This document shows positions 8,766 to 18,148 of a stretch of 64,000 nucleotides of DNA, in pieces. Source of the stretch: UBA1794 sp050946375 (GTDB lineage: Bacteria > Bacteroidota > Bacteroidia > Bacteroidales > Bacteroidaceae); contig JBMNUT010000001.1 in NCBI GenBank assembly GCA_050946375.1, positions 1 through 64,000 on the forward strand, in the 5' to 3' direction. The position numbers were made by a program, and so were the translations under genes. The notes beneath the pieces are model-generated. The model saw nothing but the letters and a program-made list of their open reading frames with translations, was not told the origin of the DNA and did no database searches. How positions within the stretch are numbered: the stretch's first letter is position 1; every line of letters starts with the position of its first letter.

Positions 8766-8801
8766 AAGGACTGCTTTTCGGAAAAAGGAGAAGCAGTCCT
8801 T
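8766..8801 (+). terminator. Hairpin after rpsO
   Basis: Perfect 11-bp stem AAGGACTGCTT / AAGCAGTCCTT. It lacks a strong T run on the plus strand. The loop reads TTCGGAAAAAGG, close to the centre of the dispersed repeat. Confidence 0.6.
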
Positions 8802-8877
8802 CGCGCATTTATTCGTATCTTTGCTTGCGCGAAGATAGATGCGGCTCGGCATAGTCAAGGTGAAAACGGCGTTTTCC

Positions 8878-8909
8878 CTTGCCGCTGCACTCGCCTTTCC
8901 GTATCTTTG
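8878..8909 (+). promoter_or_regulatory. Promoter of ahcY
   Basis: CTTG (8878-8881), 20 bp, TATCTTTG (8902-8909), 47 bp before the start codon. A second TATCTTTG at 8816-8823 could be an additional upstream start. Confidence 0.75.
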
Positions 8910-8956
8910 CCACACGAAAAGACTAAAACAAACTCAACAGAAAAACAGCATAGCGA

Positions 8957-10369
8957 ATGGAATTGTTCTCATCCCTCCCCTACAAAGTAGCCGACATAGC
9001 CCTGGCCGACTTCGGCCATAAGGAAATAGAACTGGCCGAACACGAAATGCCCGGCCTCATGGCCCTGCAGAAGAAATACGCCGCACAACAACCCCTCAAG
9101 GGCGCCCGCATCACAGGCTCCCTCCACATGACCATACAGACTGCCGTACTCATCAAGACCCTCGTCGCCCTCGGAGCCGAGGTGCGCTGGGCTTCCTGCA
9201 ACATCTACTCCACACAGGACCACGCAGCAGCGGCAATGGCCGACCTCGGCGTGCCCGTCTTCGCCTGGAAGGGAGAAAACCTCGAAGAGTACTGGTGGTG
9301 CACCCTGCAGGCCATGAACTTCGGCTCAGGGAAAGGCCCCAACCTGATAGTGGACGATGGCGGCGACGCCACACTCATGATACATACCGGATATGCGGCA
9401 GAAGAAACTCCCGAAGTACTGGACGCTCCCGGGCAGGGAGAAGACGAAATCCAACTCTTGGCCCTCCTGCGCCGGCTAAAGGCCGAACGCCCCGGCTATT
9501 GGCACGGCCTCGTTCCCGAAATACGCGGCGTCAGCGAAGAAACGACTACCGGCGTTCACCGTTTGTACCAGATGAAAAAAGAAGGAAAACTGCTCTTCCC
9601 CGCCTTTAACGTGAACGATTCCGTCACCAAGTCCAAGTTCGACAACCTCTACGGCTGCCGCGAATCGCTGGCCGACGGCATCAAGCGCGCCACCGACGTA
9701 ATGATAGCCGGGAAAACCGTCGTCGTAGCCGGCTACGGCGACGTCGGAAAAGGATGTGCCCACTCCATGCGCAGCTACGGCGCACGGGTGCTCATCACCG
9801 AAATCGACCCCATCTGCGCACTTCAGGCCGCCATGGAAGGATTTCAGGTAGTCACTATGGAAGAAGCCTGCACGCAAGGCAACATATTCGTTACCACTAC
9901 CGGAAATATCGACATCGTACGCATCGAACACATGGAGCAAATGCCCGACCAGGCCATCGTCTGCAACATAGGACACTTCGACAACGAAATACAAGTAGAC
10001 GCGCTCAAAAAATATCCCGGCATACGCTGTCGCAACATCAAGCCCCAAGTAGACCAGTACTACTTCCCCGACGGACACAGCATACTGCTCCTGGCCGACG
10101 GACGCCTGGTCAATCTGGGCTGCGCCACCGGGCATCCCTCGTTCGTCATGAGCAACTCTTTCACCAACCAGACGCTCGCACAGATGGAACTCTACCGTGA
10201 AAGTTACGCCACCGACGTATATTGCCTGCCCAAGCACCTCGACGAGGAAGTGGCCCGGCTGCACCTGGAACAGACCGGTGCGCACCTCACCCGCCTAACC
10301 CCGGAGCAGGCAGCCTACATCGGCGTATCGGTCGACGGGCCCTATAAGGCCGAAAACTACCGGTATTGA
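8957..10369 (+). CDS. ahcY: Adenosylhomocysteinase
   Basis: 470 aa, normal for the long bacterial form. It hydrolyses S-adenosylhomocysteine to adenosine and homocysteine and keeps SAM-dependent methylation running. The substrate-binding N-terminal part has GSLHMTIQTAVLI and SCNIYSTQDHAAAA. The Rossmann NAD site is VVVAGYGDVGKGCA (~253-266). Later blocks include TTTGNIDIV and the C-terminal KAENYRY. The preceding TATCTTTG promoter and the following membrane protein gene (start 41 bp downstream) frame it. Confidence 0.97.
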   Translation: MELFSSLPYKVADIALADFGHKEIELAEHEMPGLMALQKKYAAQQPLKGARITGSLHMTIQTAVLIKTLVALGAEVRWASCNIYSTQDHAAAAMADLGVPVFAWKGENLEEYWWCTLQAMNFGSGKGPNLIVDDGGDATLMIHTGYAAEETPEVLDAPGQGEDEIQLLALLRRLKAERPGYWHGLVPEIRGVSEETTTGVHRLYQMKKEGKLLFPAFNVNDSVTKSKFDNLYGCRESLADGIKRATDVMIAGKTVVVAGYGDVGKGCAHSMRSYGARVLITEIDPICALQAAMEGFQVVTMEEACTQGNIFVTTTGNIDIVRIEHMEQMPDQAIVCNIGHFDNEIQVDALKKYPGIRCRNIKPQVDQYYFPDGHSILLLADGRLVNLGCATGHPSFVMSNSFTNQTLAQMELYRESYATDVYCLPKHLDEEVARLHLEQTGAHLTRLTPEQAAYIGVSVDGPYKAENYRY

Positions 10370-10410
10370 ACGCACTTATTCACAACCGCATCCTAAAAAT
10401 CGAGAAAGAC

Positions 10411-12966
10411 ATGAATTCGTTCCTCAAGAAAATAGCCCCCGACGCGATTGCAATCATCGCATTCATCCTGATTGCCTTCGCCTATTTCTATCCCTCCGAC
10501 ATAGACGGGCGCGTACTCTCCGGCACAGACCACACAGCCTCTGCAGGTCTCGGCGCAGAAAACGACGCTTACTACAAAGAGACCGGCACCGTCTCGCGCT
10601 GGACCAATGCCGCTTTCTCCGGAATGCCCACCTATCAGATCAATCCCAGCTACCCCTCCACGAAAATAACCAACGCTTTTTCCACAACCTACAAGTTAGG
10701 GCTGCCGGGATACGTCGGTCTCGTGTTCATCATGCTGCTGGGATTCTACATCCTTATGCGCGCTTTCAATTTTAAGGTATGGATGTCCGCATTGGGAGCA
10801 ATACTTTGGGCATTTTCATCGTACTATTTCATCATTATCCTTGCCGGACACATCTGGAAGTTCATCACTTTGGCCTACATCCCGCCCACAATCGCCGGAA
10901 TGGTGCTGGCCTATCGGGGAAAATACCTGGCCGGCGGATTGCTGACCGCCTTGTTTGCTTCGTTCCAGATAGCCTCCAACCACGTACAGATGAGCTACTA
11001 TTTCCTGTTCGTCATGTTCTTCATGCTGTTAGGCTTCCTCTGGGAAGCCATACGCGAGAAACAACTTCCCCGTTTCTACAAGGCAACAGGCGTAATGCTC
11101 GTAGCAGGGCTTGCAGCGGTACTCGTCAATATCTCAAACCTCTACCACACTTGGGAATACAGCAAGCACACCATGCGCGAAAAGAGCGAGTTAATCAAGC
11201 CCAATACTGCGAATCAGACCAATAGCGGCCTCGATCGCGACTATATCACCGCATGGAGCTACGGAACGGGAGAGACTTTCTCGCTCATGATTCCCAACAT
11301 CAAAGGCGGGGCCTCGCAGATTCCGCTGCAGTTCAGCGACGAAACCATCCAATTAGGCACCCCTCAGCTCCAAGAGTTCTACCGCCAGCCGCTCATGGGC
11401 CAGTACTGGGGTGAGCAACCCGGCACCTCCGGACCGGTTTACGTAGGGGCTTTCGTCTGCACACTCTTCATTTTAGGACTTTTCATCGTGAAGGGACCGA
11501 TGAAATGGGCGCTCCTCGCCGCCACGGTGCTGAGCATACTGCTCTCGTGGGGCCACAATTTCATGTGGTTCACCAACCTTTTCATCGACCACTTCCCCAT
11601 GTATGCCAAGTTCCGGACGGTTTCTTCCATATTAGTCATTGCAGAATTCACCATACCCCTGCTCGCCCTGCTCGCCCTGCGCCAGTGGCTCGACGGATAC
11701 CGCAACGGAGACGAGCAACTGCGCAAGCACTATCGGAAACAGCTCTACATAAGTCTCGGATTTACGGGAGGACTTTGTCTGATCTTCGCCCTCTTTCCTT
11801 CACTTATCGAGTATAATACCGAAAAAACCGTCAGCCAATTCGTTGCGCGCCTTGCCTCGCAGGCCTCGCCCGAAATGCTTTCTGTCCTGAGCAATGACCT
11901 TTCCCGCATGTTGCCGGCCCAATATTCCGAAATTCTCTCCGCCGACGCCTGGCGCAGCCTCGTCATTATACTCATAGGTACGGCACTCCTCTGGTTCTAT
12001 GCCAAGGGAAAACTGAAAAGTACCTACACCGTAGCCGGAATCCTGGTGCTTTGTCTGATAGACATGTGGTCGGTCAACAAAAGGTACCTCAACGATGACT
12101 GTTTCGTAGAGCCCCGTCCGCAAGAAGCCATCGCCAAATCTTCGGCCGACGAGCTTATTTTGCAAGATCAGGACCCCGATTACCGAGTTCTCGACCTCTC
12201 TGTCAATATCTTCAACGACAATACGCCCGGACTCTTCCACAAAAACATAGGAGGCTACCACCCCGCCAAGCTACGGCGCTACCAGGAACTGATAGACTAC
12301 CACATCAGTCCCGAAATTCAGACGCTCTGGAAGGGAATAGCCCAATCGGGCGGCGACCTTTCGCAGCTCAATCCGGACTCCATCGGCGTGCTCAACATGC
12401 TCAACATGCGCTACGTCATCCTCCCCGCCCTGCAGGCCGGGGCTGAAAAGACGCCGCTCAGGAACCCCAACGCATACGGAAACGCATGGTTCGTGCAAGA
12501 CATTTTCTACGCGAAGAATGCCAATGAGGAAATCGAGGCCCTCTACAACCATTCGCCGCGCACGACAGCCATCGTAGCCGAAGCACTCCACAATCAACTC
12601 GGGGCCGATGCCGTCTGCACCGACAGCGCGGCAACCATAAAGCTCACGGAGTATGCCCCCGACCGCCTCGTCTACGAAAGCAACTCCAAGAGCGGAGGCG
12701 TAGCCCTCTTCTCTGAAATATATTATCCCGAATGGACCGTAAGCATCGACGGCAGCGAACCCTCGGAAGACGCCATATTCCAAGCAAACTATGTCCTGCG
12801 TGGCGTGAAACTTCCCGCAGGGCATCACAAAATCGAGTTCCGCTTCGACCCGGCCTCCGTACACCGCACCGAAGGACTGGCCTACGTAGGATTCGGACTG
12901 ATCCTGCTGCTGGCGGCCGGAACATTCTGGACCGAATACCGAAACAAGAAGCAGAAAAAGGCCTGA
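10411..12966 (+). CDS. YfhO-family polytopic membrane protein
   Basis: 851 aa from the ATG at 10411. A TTG overlapping the ahcY stop would extend it by 15 residues but is a poorer start. It has many TM helices in the first ~540 residues (for example GLVFIMLLGFYILMRAF) and a soluble C-terminal domain before a final TM helix (LAYVGFGLILLLAAGTFW) and a basic KKQKKA tail. The pattern matches YfhO-type membrane proteins, which resemble GT-C glycosyltransferases and are linked to cell-envelope glycosylation in Gram-positives. The substrate in Bacteroidota is unknown. It probably follows ahcY on one transcript and ends at a strong terminator. Confidence 0.85.
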   Translation: MNSFLKKIAPDAIAIIAFILIAFAYFYPSDIDGRVLSGTDHTASAGLGAENDAYYKETGTVSRWTNAAFSGMPTYQINPSYPSTKITNAFSTTYKLGLPGYVGLVFIMLLGFYILMRAFNFKVWMSALGAILWAFSSYYFIIILAGHIWKFITLAYIPPTIAGMVLAYRGKYLAGGLLTALFASFQIASNHVQMSYYFLFVMFFMLLGFLWEAIREKQLPRFYKATGVMLVAGLAAVLVNISNLYHTWEYSKHTMREKSELIKPNTANQTNSGLDRDYITAWSYGTGETFSLMIPNIKGGASQIPLQFSDETIQLGTPQLQEFYRQPLMGQYWGEQPGTSGPVYVGAFVCTLFILGLFIVKGPMKWALLAATVLSILLSWGHNFMWFTNLFIDHFPMYAKFRTVSSILVIAEFTIPLLALLALRQWLDGYRNGDEQLRKHYRKQLYISLGFTGGLCLIFALFPSLIEYNTEKTVSQFVARLASQASPEMLSVLSNDLSRMLPAQYSEILSADAWRSLVIILIGTALLWFYAKGKLKSTYTVAGILVLCLIDMWSVNKRYLNDDCFVEPRPQEAIAKSSADELILQDQDPDYRVLDLSVNIFNDNTPGLFHKNIGGYHPAKLRRYQELIDYHISPEIQTLWKGIAQSGGDLSQLNPDSIGVLNMLNMRYVILPALQAGAEKTPLRNPNAYGNAWFVQDIFYAKNANEEIEALYNHSPRTTAIVAEALHNQLGADAVCTDSAATIKLTEYAPDRLVYESNSKSGGVALFSEIYYPEWTVSIDGSEPSEDAIFQANYVLRGVKLPAGHHKIEFRFDPASVHRTEGLAYVGFGLILLLAAGTFWTEYRNKKQKKA

Positions 12967-13005
12967 AGCCTCGGGGCAGTTTCCGCCGCCCTACTGCCAA
13001 ACGCG

Positions 13006-13052
13006 AAAAAGCAACGCACGCTCCTCACTCGAAGGGCGTGCGTTGCTTTTTC
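13006..13052. terminator. Bidirectional terminator
   Basis: AAAAAGCAACGCACG pairs with CGTGCGTTGCTTTTT around a short loop. It sits between the convergent YfhO and AraC genes and has A/T runs on both sides. Confidence 0.85.
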
Positions 13053-13081
13053 CTACCTGCTCCCGCTGTGGCGGAAAGCGC

Positions 13082-13987
13082 TCAGCCGGCGGTCTGCAAC
13101 TTACGGTACTCCGTAGGCGTATAGCCTACGTTCTTCTTAAACGTACGGTTGAAGTGCTGCGAATACTGGAAGCCCAAGTCATAAGCTATCTGGCTCACCG
13201 TCTTGTCCGTGCTCAGAATCATTTCCTTTGCCAGGTCGATCAGGCGCGCCTGAATATACTCTTGCGCCGTTTTCCCCGTCTCCTTTTTAATCAAATCGCC
13301 GAAGTAATTGGCCGAAAGGAAGACCTTGTCGGCAAAGTACTTCACCGAAGGCAGCCCCTCGGTGCGGGGCTTATCGCTCTGGAAGTACGCATCGAGCAGC
13401 GACTCGAAGCGCGTCAGAATATCCTTGTTGACCTCCGAGCGCGTCACGAACTGCCGATTGTAGAAACGCATGCAGTAGTCCAGCAAGAGCTGTATGTTGC
13501 GCACCAGCAGGCGCTTGCTGAGCTTGTCGATCGGGCGGTGCAATTCCTGTTTTATCTTGGTCAGACAGTCCAAAAAGAGCTCCTTTTCCTCTTCCGACAG
13601 GTGCAAAGCCTCGTTCGAATTGTAGGAAAAGAAGGAATACGACTTTATTTCCCGCCCCAGCGAAGTGCCTCTTATCAAGTCCGGATGGAAAAGCAGGCCG
13701 CGCGCCTTAGGCTTCATCGCCGGGTCCATATCGATTTCCACTACCTGCCCCGGGGCAAAGCTCGTGACCGTCCCCTCCTGATAGTCGTACCGCTGCTTGC
13801 CGTAGCGAATGTCGCCGCACAACGTGTCTTTCAGGAAAAGCGCATAAATGCCATAGTTGCAGGAAAAGGACGTAGGCCGGCGGGTGGCCTCCGACAAGTC
13901 TATCACATTGACCAACGGGTGAAGCGTCTCCACGCCGAAGAGCTTGCTGTAGTCATCTATCGAATCCAGTTTTATGATTTCTCTCAT
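13082..13987 (-). CDS. AraC-family transcriptional regulator
   Basis: 301 aa from the ATG at 13987, where the protein starts MREIIKLDSIDDY; upstream in-frame residues look untranslated. The N-terminal cupin-like sensing domain (~1-180) is followed by the double helix-turn-helix of AraC proteins (SANYFGDLIKKETGK, then VSQIAYDLGFQYSQHFNRTF and GYTPTEYR). It is a paralogue of the divergent regulator at 14153: both contain HPLV, FHPDLIR and a FYxRQFxTRxE block at matching places. The target is not visible. The exported redox pair downstream of the second regulator is a plausible one. Confidence 0.88.
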   Translation of the reverse strand: MREIIKLDSIDDYSKLFGVETLHPLVNVIDLSEATRRPTSFSCNYGIYALFLKDTLCGDIRYGKQRYDYQEGTVTSFAPGQVVEIDMDPAMKPKARGLLFHPDLIRGTSLGREIKSYSFFSYNSNEALHLSEEEKELFLDCLTKIKQELHRPIDKLSKRLLVRNIQLLLDYCMRFYNRQFVTRSEVNKDILTRFESLLDAYFQSDKPRTEGLPSVKYFADKVFLSANYFGDLIKKETGKTAQEYIQARLIDLAKEMILSTDKTVSQIAYDLGFQYSQHFNRTFKKNVGYTPTEYRKLQTAG

Positions 13988-14152
13988 AGGGCGAATCGTT
14001 TTTTGTCTGAGGCAAATGTAATGATTTTCAGCAAATGTAACCCGCAAATCTCCCGCAGGACCTGTAAATAGAGTACAAACTTCCGTAAAATATATACAAC
14101 CCACATCCCCACAATGCCCTACCTTCGCACTGCAAAACGAGGTAACATACGA

Positions 14153-15046
14153 ATGGAAACCGTAGAATTAAAAGACATAAACCAGTGCAACCGATTTTTT
14201 TCGGAGCGCACGCTGCACCCGTTAGTCAGTGTAGTCGACCTTCCCCAGTCTGCCGGACGCATCCTGCTGCGGCTGGACTTCTATTCCATACTGCTTAGGG
14301 AAAGTCCGAATTGCCTTGCATGTTGCGGGAAAAAGTGCTGCGACTTTTCCGAAAAAACCTTGCTCTTTCTTCCGCCCGGGCAGCCACTCAATCCCGCAAC
14401 CGAGCGGCAAGCGCCCGAAAAGGGTGACAAACTGCTCTGCTTCCACCCCGACCTGATACGCCATACGCCCCTCGAAAGCCATTTCGGGGAATACACTTTC
14501 TTCCACTACCGGCAGGACGAAGCGCTCCACCTCTCCGCGCGCGAGCGGGACGTCGTAGAGGCCTCGCTCAACTGCATTGCCGAAGAACTGGACTGGGGCA
14601 TAGACGAATACAGCAAGAAGCTCATCGCCCTGAAGATAGACCTGCTCCTCAGCTACTGCAGCCGCTTCTACAAACGGCAGTTCATCACCCGCCACGAAGC
14701 AAACAACGAAGTCGTGGAGCAAACCGACCATCTGCTCCAGCACTACTTCCTCACCGGTCAGGCGCAAGAAAAAGGCTTTCCCACGGCAGAGCGCTGCGCA
14801 CGCATACAAAACCTCTCGCCCGCTTACCTCAACGACCTGCTCCAGCACGAAACCGGCAAGGACTTCAAGGAATATGCCCTCTTCAAACAGTTCGACACCG
14901 CCTGCGCCCAACTCCAGCGCACAAGCAAGAGCGTGACCGAAATCGCCACCGAACTCGGCTATCACTCCCCACAAGTTTTCTGCCGCATCTTCAAGCAACT
15001 GAAAGGATGCACGCCCACCCTGTTCCGAAGCCGCTACCGGAACTGA
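14153..15046 (+). CDS. AraC-family transcriptional regulator, paralogue of the neighbour
   Basis: 297 aa from the ATG at 14153 (METVELKD), preferred over the 13-residue upstream extension because it aligns with the paralogue. Same plan: cupin-like N-terminal domain and C-terminal AraC HTH (LNDLLQHETGKDFKEYA, VTEIATELGYHSPQVFCRIF). It is divergent from the first regulator (165 bp apart) and 113 bp ahead of two exported oxidoreductase-type genes that it may control. Residues ~45-65 read CGKKCCDFSEKTLLFLPPG and look like the dispersed repeat in translation. The paralogue aligns here without a gap, so this is not a simple insertion. Confidence 0.88.
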   Translation: METVELKDINQCNRFFSERTLHPLVSVVDLPQSAGRILLRLDFYSILLRESPNCLACCGKKCCDFSEKTLLFLPPGQPLNPATERQAPEKGDKLLCFHPDLIRHTPLESHFGEYTFFHYRQDEALHLSARERDVVEASLNCIAEELDWGIDEYSKKLIALKIDLLLSYCSRFYKRQFITRHEANNEVVEQTDHLLQHYFLTGQAQEKGFPTAERCARIQNLSPAYLNDLLQHETGKDFKEYALFKQFDTACAQLQRTSKSVTEIATELGYHSPQVFCRIFKQLKGCTPTLFRSRYRN

Positions 15047-15123
15047 ACAAACACGGTATGCAAATAAGTAATTTGGGTTCTAAAATCCGTAAATTATATA
15101 CCTCCTGTCCAATGTCTCCACAC

Positions 15124-15131
15124 TATCTTTG
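15124..15131 (+). promoter_or_regulatory. -7 box of the CMD-aldo/keto reductase operon
   Basis: TATCTTTG, 28 bp before the start codon at 15160. No -33 TTTG at the right distance, which is expected if an activator such as the adjacent AraC protein is needed. Confidence 0.6.
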
Positions 15132-15159
15132 CAAACAGAGAATCAAACAAATAGAGAGC

Positions 15160-15984
15160 ATGAGACGCATCTTTTCCCTATTCCTGGCCGCATCGCTGCT
15201 GATTGCGCTGGGACACACAGAAACAACTAATGCACAAAGCAAAATGGATATAAACGAAGAATTGCAAAAGAACGACCCCGAACTGCATGCCATCCTGCAG
15301 AATTTCGCATTCGGGGAAACACTTCAGTACGGAAACAAGGTAGACGCCAAGACTACCGCCATGGTAAGACTCGTCTCCTGCATCGCCCTGCAGGCACAGG
15401 CCCAGTACAAATCGATGCTGGAGAGCGCCTGGCAGGCAGGAGTGAGCCCCGTTGAGATAAAAGAGATACTCTATCAGGCCGTACCCTATGCCGGAATGGC
15501 AAAAGTGATGGACTTCGTGAGCATAACGAATGAGTTTCTGACCGGGAAAGGCGTCAAATTGCCACTCGACGGGCAGTCAACCACGACAACCGCCAACCGT
15601 TTCGAGAAAGGCCTCGCCACCCAGAAAGGAATCTTCGGAGCCAGCATCGACGCCATGCGCAGCAATGCCCCCGACAATCAGAAGAACATACAGGATTACC
15701 TCTCCGCCAACTGCTTCGGCGACTACTACACCCGCACGGGAGTGGACGTGAAAACCCGCGAAGTGCTCACGTTTGCCATACTCATCTCCATGGGTGGCTG
15801 CGAACCGCAGGTAAAGGGACACATACAAGGCAACCTCAACGTAGGAAACGACAAGGAGTATCTGCTCGAAGTGGTAACGCGCCTGCTCCCCCTCATCGGT
15901 TATCCCCGCACGCTGAATGCCATCACCTGCCTGAACGAGGTAGCGCCCGAGCCGAAAACGACTGCCGCCTCCAACGGCAAATAA
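15160..15984 (+). CDS. Exported carboxymuconolactone decarboxylase (AhpD-like) family protein
   Basis: 274 aa from the ATG at 15160, which directly follows the promoter and gives a clear signal peptide (LFLAASLLIALG...TNAQS). Two CMD-type helical domains follow: DAKTTAMVRLVSCIALQAQ ... GVSPVEIKEILYQAVPYAG (~45-125) and KTREVLTFAILISMGGCEPQVKGHI (~190-215). The family includes gamma-carboxymuconolactone decarboxylase and the AhpD peroxidase. The AhpD CxxC pair is absent, so a thiol-peroxidase role is unlikely. Its likely partner is the exported aldo/keto reductase 39 bp downstream. Periplasmic location is inferred; substrate is unknown. Confidence 0.85.
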   Translation: MRRIFSLFLAASLLIALGHTETTNAQSKMDINEELQKNDPELHAILQNFAFGETLQYGNKVDAKTTAMVRLVSCIALQAQAQYKSMLESAWQAGVSPVEIKEILYQAVPYAGMAKVMDFVSITNEFLTGKGVKLPLDGQSTTTTANRFEKGLATQKGIFGASIDAMRSNAPDNQKNIQDYLSANCFGDYYTRTGVDVKTREVLTFAILISMGGCEPQVKGHIQGNLNVGNDKEYLLEVVTRLLPLIGYPRTLNAITCLNEVAPEPKTTAASNGK

Positions 15985-16023
15985 CCGGAGACCGATACGA
16001 AAACGCATAACCGACCGACAGAA

Positions 16024-17421
16024 ATGGGAAACAATAAAGAAATGTCGCGGCGCGACTTTCTCAAATGCGCCGGAGCAGCCGGCATGGCAACCGCAGGCCT
16101 TGCCGCCTGCAAGGACGGCAACGCCCCCTCCAGCGCGGCGGCAGAAACCTCGACCAGGGACATGACTTACCGCACCAACCCCTCCACCGGCGACCGCATA
16201 TCGCTGCTCGGCTTCGGCATGATGCGCCTCCCTTCCGTCGGCGGACGCAGCGCACGCGAAGGAAGCGAAGAGATTGATCAGGAAATGGTGAACGAATTGG
16301 TCGATTATGCCCTCGCCCATGGCGTAAACTACTTCGACACCTCCCCGGCATACTGCCGCGGTAAGTCGGAACACGCCACGGGAATCGCTCTCAGCCGCCA
16401 CCCGCGCAACTCATACTACATAGCCACCAAGCTGTCCAACTTTGCCCCGTCGACGTGGCCCCTCGAGGCAAGCATCGCCATGTACCGCAACTCGCTGAAA
16501 GAACTCCAGGTAGACTACGTCGATTACCTCCTGCTTCACGGCATAGGCATGGGCACAGGCATGGAAGAATACGAGAACCGCTACATCAAAAACGGCATGC
16601 TGGATTTCCTCATCAAGGAGCGGGAAGCCGGACGCGTGCGCAACCTTGGATTCTCATATCATGGCGATATTGCCGTTTTCGACCGCCTCCTGGCCGAACA
16701 CGACGCAGGGCGCTACCGCTGGGACTTCGTCCAAATTCAGCTGAACTACCTCGACTGGAAATACGCCAAGCAAATCAATCCCCGCAATACCGATGCCGAA
16801 TATCTCTACAACGAGCTGGCAAAAAGAAATATCCCCGCCGTAATCATGGAGCCGCTGCTGGGCGGGCGTCTTTCCAACGTGCCCGACAAAATCGTAGCGC
16901 AGCTCAAAGAGCGGGAACCCGAGGCGAGTGTAGCCTCATGGGCCTTTCGTTTTGCCGGGAGCTTCCCCGGAGTGCTCACGGTGTTGAGCGGAATGACCCG
17001 AATGTCGCACTTGAAAGACAACTTGCACACCTACTCTCCGCTAAAAGCGTTAAGCAATGAGGAATTTGCCTTTCTCCAGCAGACAGCTGCCGACATGATG
17101 CAGTTCGATACCATCCCCTGCAACGACTGCAAGTACTGCATGCCCTGCCCCTACGGGCTGGACATTCCGGCAATTCTACTGCACTACAACAACTGCCTAA
17201 ACGAGGGAAACGTACCGGAAAGCGCCCAAGACGAGCACTACCGCCAAGCCCGCCGCGCTTTCCTCATAGGCTACGACCGCAGTGTGCCCCGCCTACGCCA
17301 GGCCAGCCACTGCATCGGCTGCAACCAGTGCAGCCCGCACTGCCCGCAGCGCATCGATATTCCCGCGGAGATGCACCGCATCGACCGCTATGTGGAGCAA
17401 CTGAAACAGAACACACTGTAA
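16024..17421 (+). CDS. Exported aldo/keto reductase with C-terminal 4Fe-4S motifs
   Basis: 465 aa. The N-terminus has a twin-arginine motif (SRRDFLK) and then GLAAC, so a Tat-exported, possibly lipidated enzyme is likely. The aldo/keto reductase barrel spans ~50-370 (GFGMMRLPS, YFDTSPAY, YLLLHG). The C-terminus carries two Cys clusters, CNDCKYCMPCPYGLDIP and CIGCNQCSPHCPQRIDIP, of the ferredoxin type seen in the AKR-ferredoxin subfamily. It is cotranscribed with the CMD-like gene. An exported AKR with Fe-S centres implies electron exchange outside the cytoplasm; the substrate is not known. Confidence 0.88.
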   Translation: MGNNKEMSRRDFLKCAGAAGMATAGLAACKDGNAPSSAAAETSTRDMTYRTNPSTGDRISLLGFGMMRLPSVGGRSAREGSEEIDQEMVNELVDYALAHGVNYFDTSPAYCRGKSEHATGIALSRHPRNSYYIATKLSNFAPSTWPLEASIAMYRNSLKELQVDYVDYLLLHGIGMGTGMEEYENRYIKNGMLDFLIKEREAGRVRNLGFSYHGDIAVFDRLLAEHDAGRYRWDFVQIQLNYLDWKYAKQINPRNTDAEYLYNELAKRNIPAVIMEPLLGGRLSNVPDKIVAQLKEREPEASVASWAFRFAGSFPGVLTVLSGMTRMSHLKDNLHTYSPLKALSNEEFAFLQQTAADMMQFDTIPCNDCKYCMPCPYGLDIPAILLHYNNCLNEGNVPESAQDEHYRQARRAFLIGYDRSVPRLRQASHCIGCNQCSPHCPQRIDIPAEMHRIDRYVEQLKQNTL

Positions 17422-17480
17422 GACAAGAGGCAAAACTACTGTATCGAGAACCCTTTTCGACCAATAGAACATGCATTCTT

Positions 17481-17516
17481 CCCCGGCTCTCCCGCTGTGA
17501 GACGCCGGGGATTTTT
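17481..17516 (+). terminator. Terminator of the CMD-aldo/keto reductase operon
   Basis: CCCCGGC (17481-17487) pairs with GCCGGGG (17504-17510) and is followed by ATTTTT. Confidence 0.75.
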
Positions 17517-17539
17517 CGTTTCCCGCCCGGCGGAAGAGG

Positions 17540-18148
17540 CTACAAGCGGTCGGTCTTTATGTCCGAAAGCTCCACGAGCTTGTTGACTATGGCATAGATT
17601 GTAAGCCCGGCAGGCGAGTGAATCTGCAACTTGCGGGCTATGTTGCGCCGGTGGGTGATGACCGTATGAATCGAAAGGTAGAGCTTTTCGGCTATTTCCT
17701 TGTTGGTCATGCCTTTCACCACGCAGACTATTATTTCCCGCTCCCGCTGCGAAAGCGCTTCCTGCTCGCTCTCTTCCGGTTTCATGTGGAGCAGACGGAT
17801 TATCGTCTCCTTCAGTTTCTCCGGTTCATCGTAGAGCGAGAGCACGGCGTCGTAGGGCTCCAGCAGCGAACTGTCGGCAACTACCACCGGAAGCGCCAAG
17901 CACTTCACGCCGCCGGCCAGCGGATTGGCGCGGAATGCAGCCAAGTCAAACCATCCGCCGAAAGCCGGATTCACGATGAGCAAGTCGATGCGGTGCCCGT
18001 GCAGGCAGCGGTCGAGTGCTTCGGGCGAGGCAACTTCGATCGGCTGTATGTGCAGCTCCGGCAAATGGTGGAGCACGGCACTGATTCCATTACGCAAAAT
18101 GGCCGAAGACTCGGCGATGGCAATACGTATAGCCTCACTTTGTTTCAT
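17540..18148 (-). CDS. LuxR-type regulator with pseudo-receiver domain
   Basis: 202 aa. The C-terminal LuxR/FixJ HTH is complete (LSQREREIIVCVVKGMTNKEIAEKLYLS, then VITHRRNIARKL). The N-terminal ~120 residues have the shape of a response-regulator receiver, but the acidic pair is replaced by Glu-Ser (IAESSAIL) and the phospho-acceptor Asp by Asn60 (DLLIVNP). Phosphorylation by a kinase is therefore unlikely; it may respond to a ligand or a partner protein. Its start codon lies inside the 3' end of the hemerythrin gene (14-bp overlap), so the two are translationally coupled. Confidence 0.88.
   Translation of the reverse strand: MKQSEAIRIAIAESSAILRNGISAVLHHLPELHIQPIEVASPEALDRCLHGHRIDLLIVNPAFGGWFDLAAFRANPLAGGVKCLALPVVVADSSLLEPYDAVLSLYDEPEKLKETIIRLLHMKPEESEQEALSQREREIIVCVVKGMTNKEIAEKLYLSIHTVITHRRNIARKLQIHSPAGLTIYAIVNKLVELSDIKTDRL

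Noticed and set aside
14310..14375. Dispersed repeat inserted in the second AraC gene
   Set aside because: The paralogue aligns through this part without a gap, so an insertion is not supported even though the wording is repeat-like.
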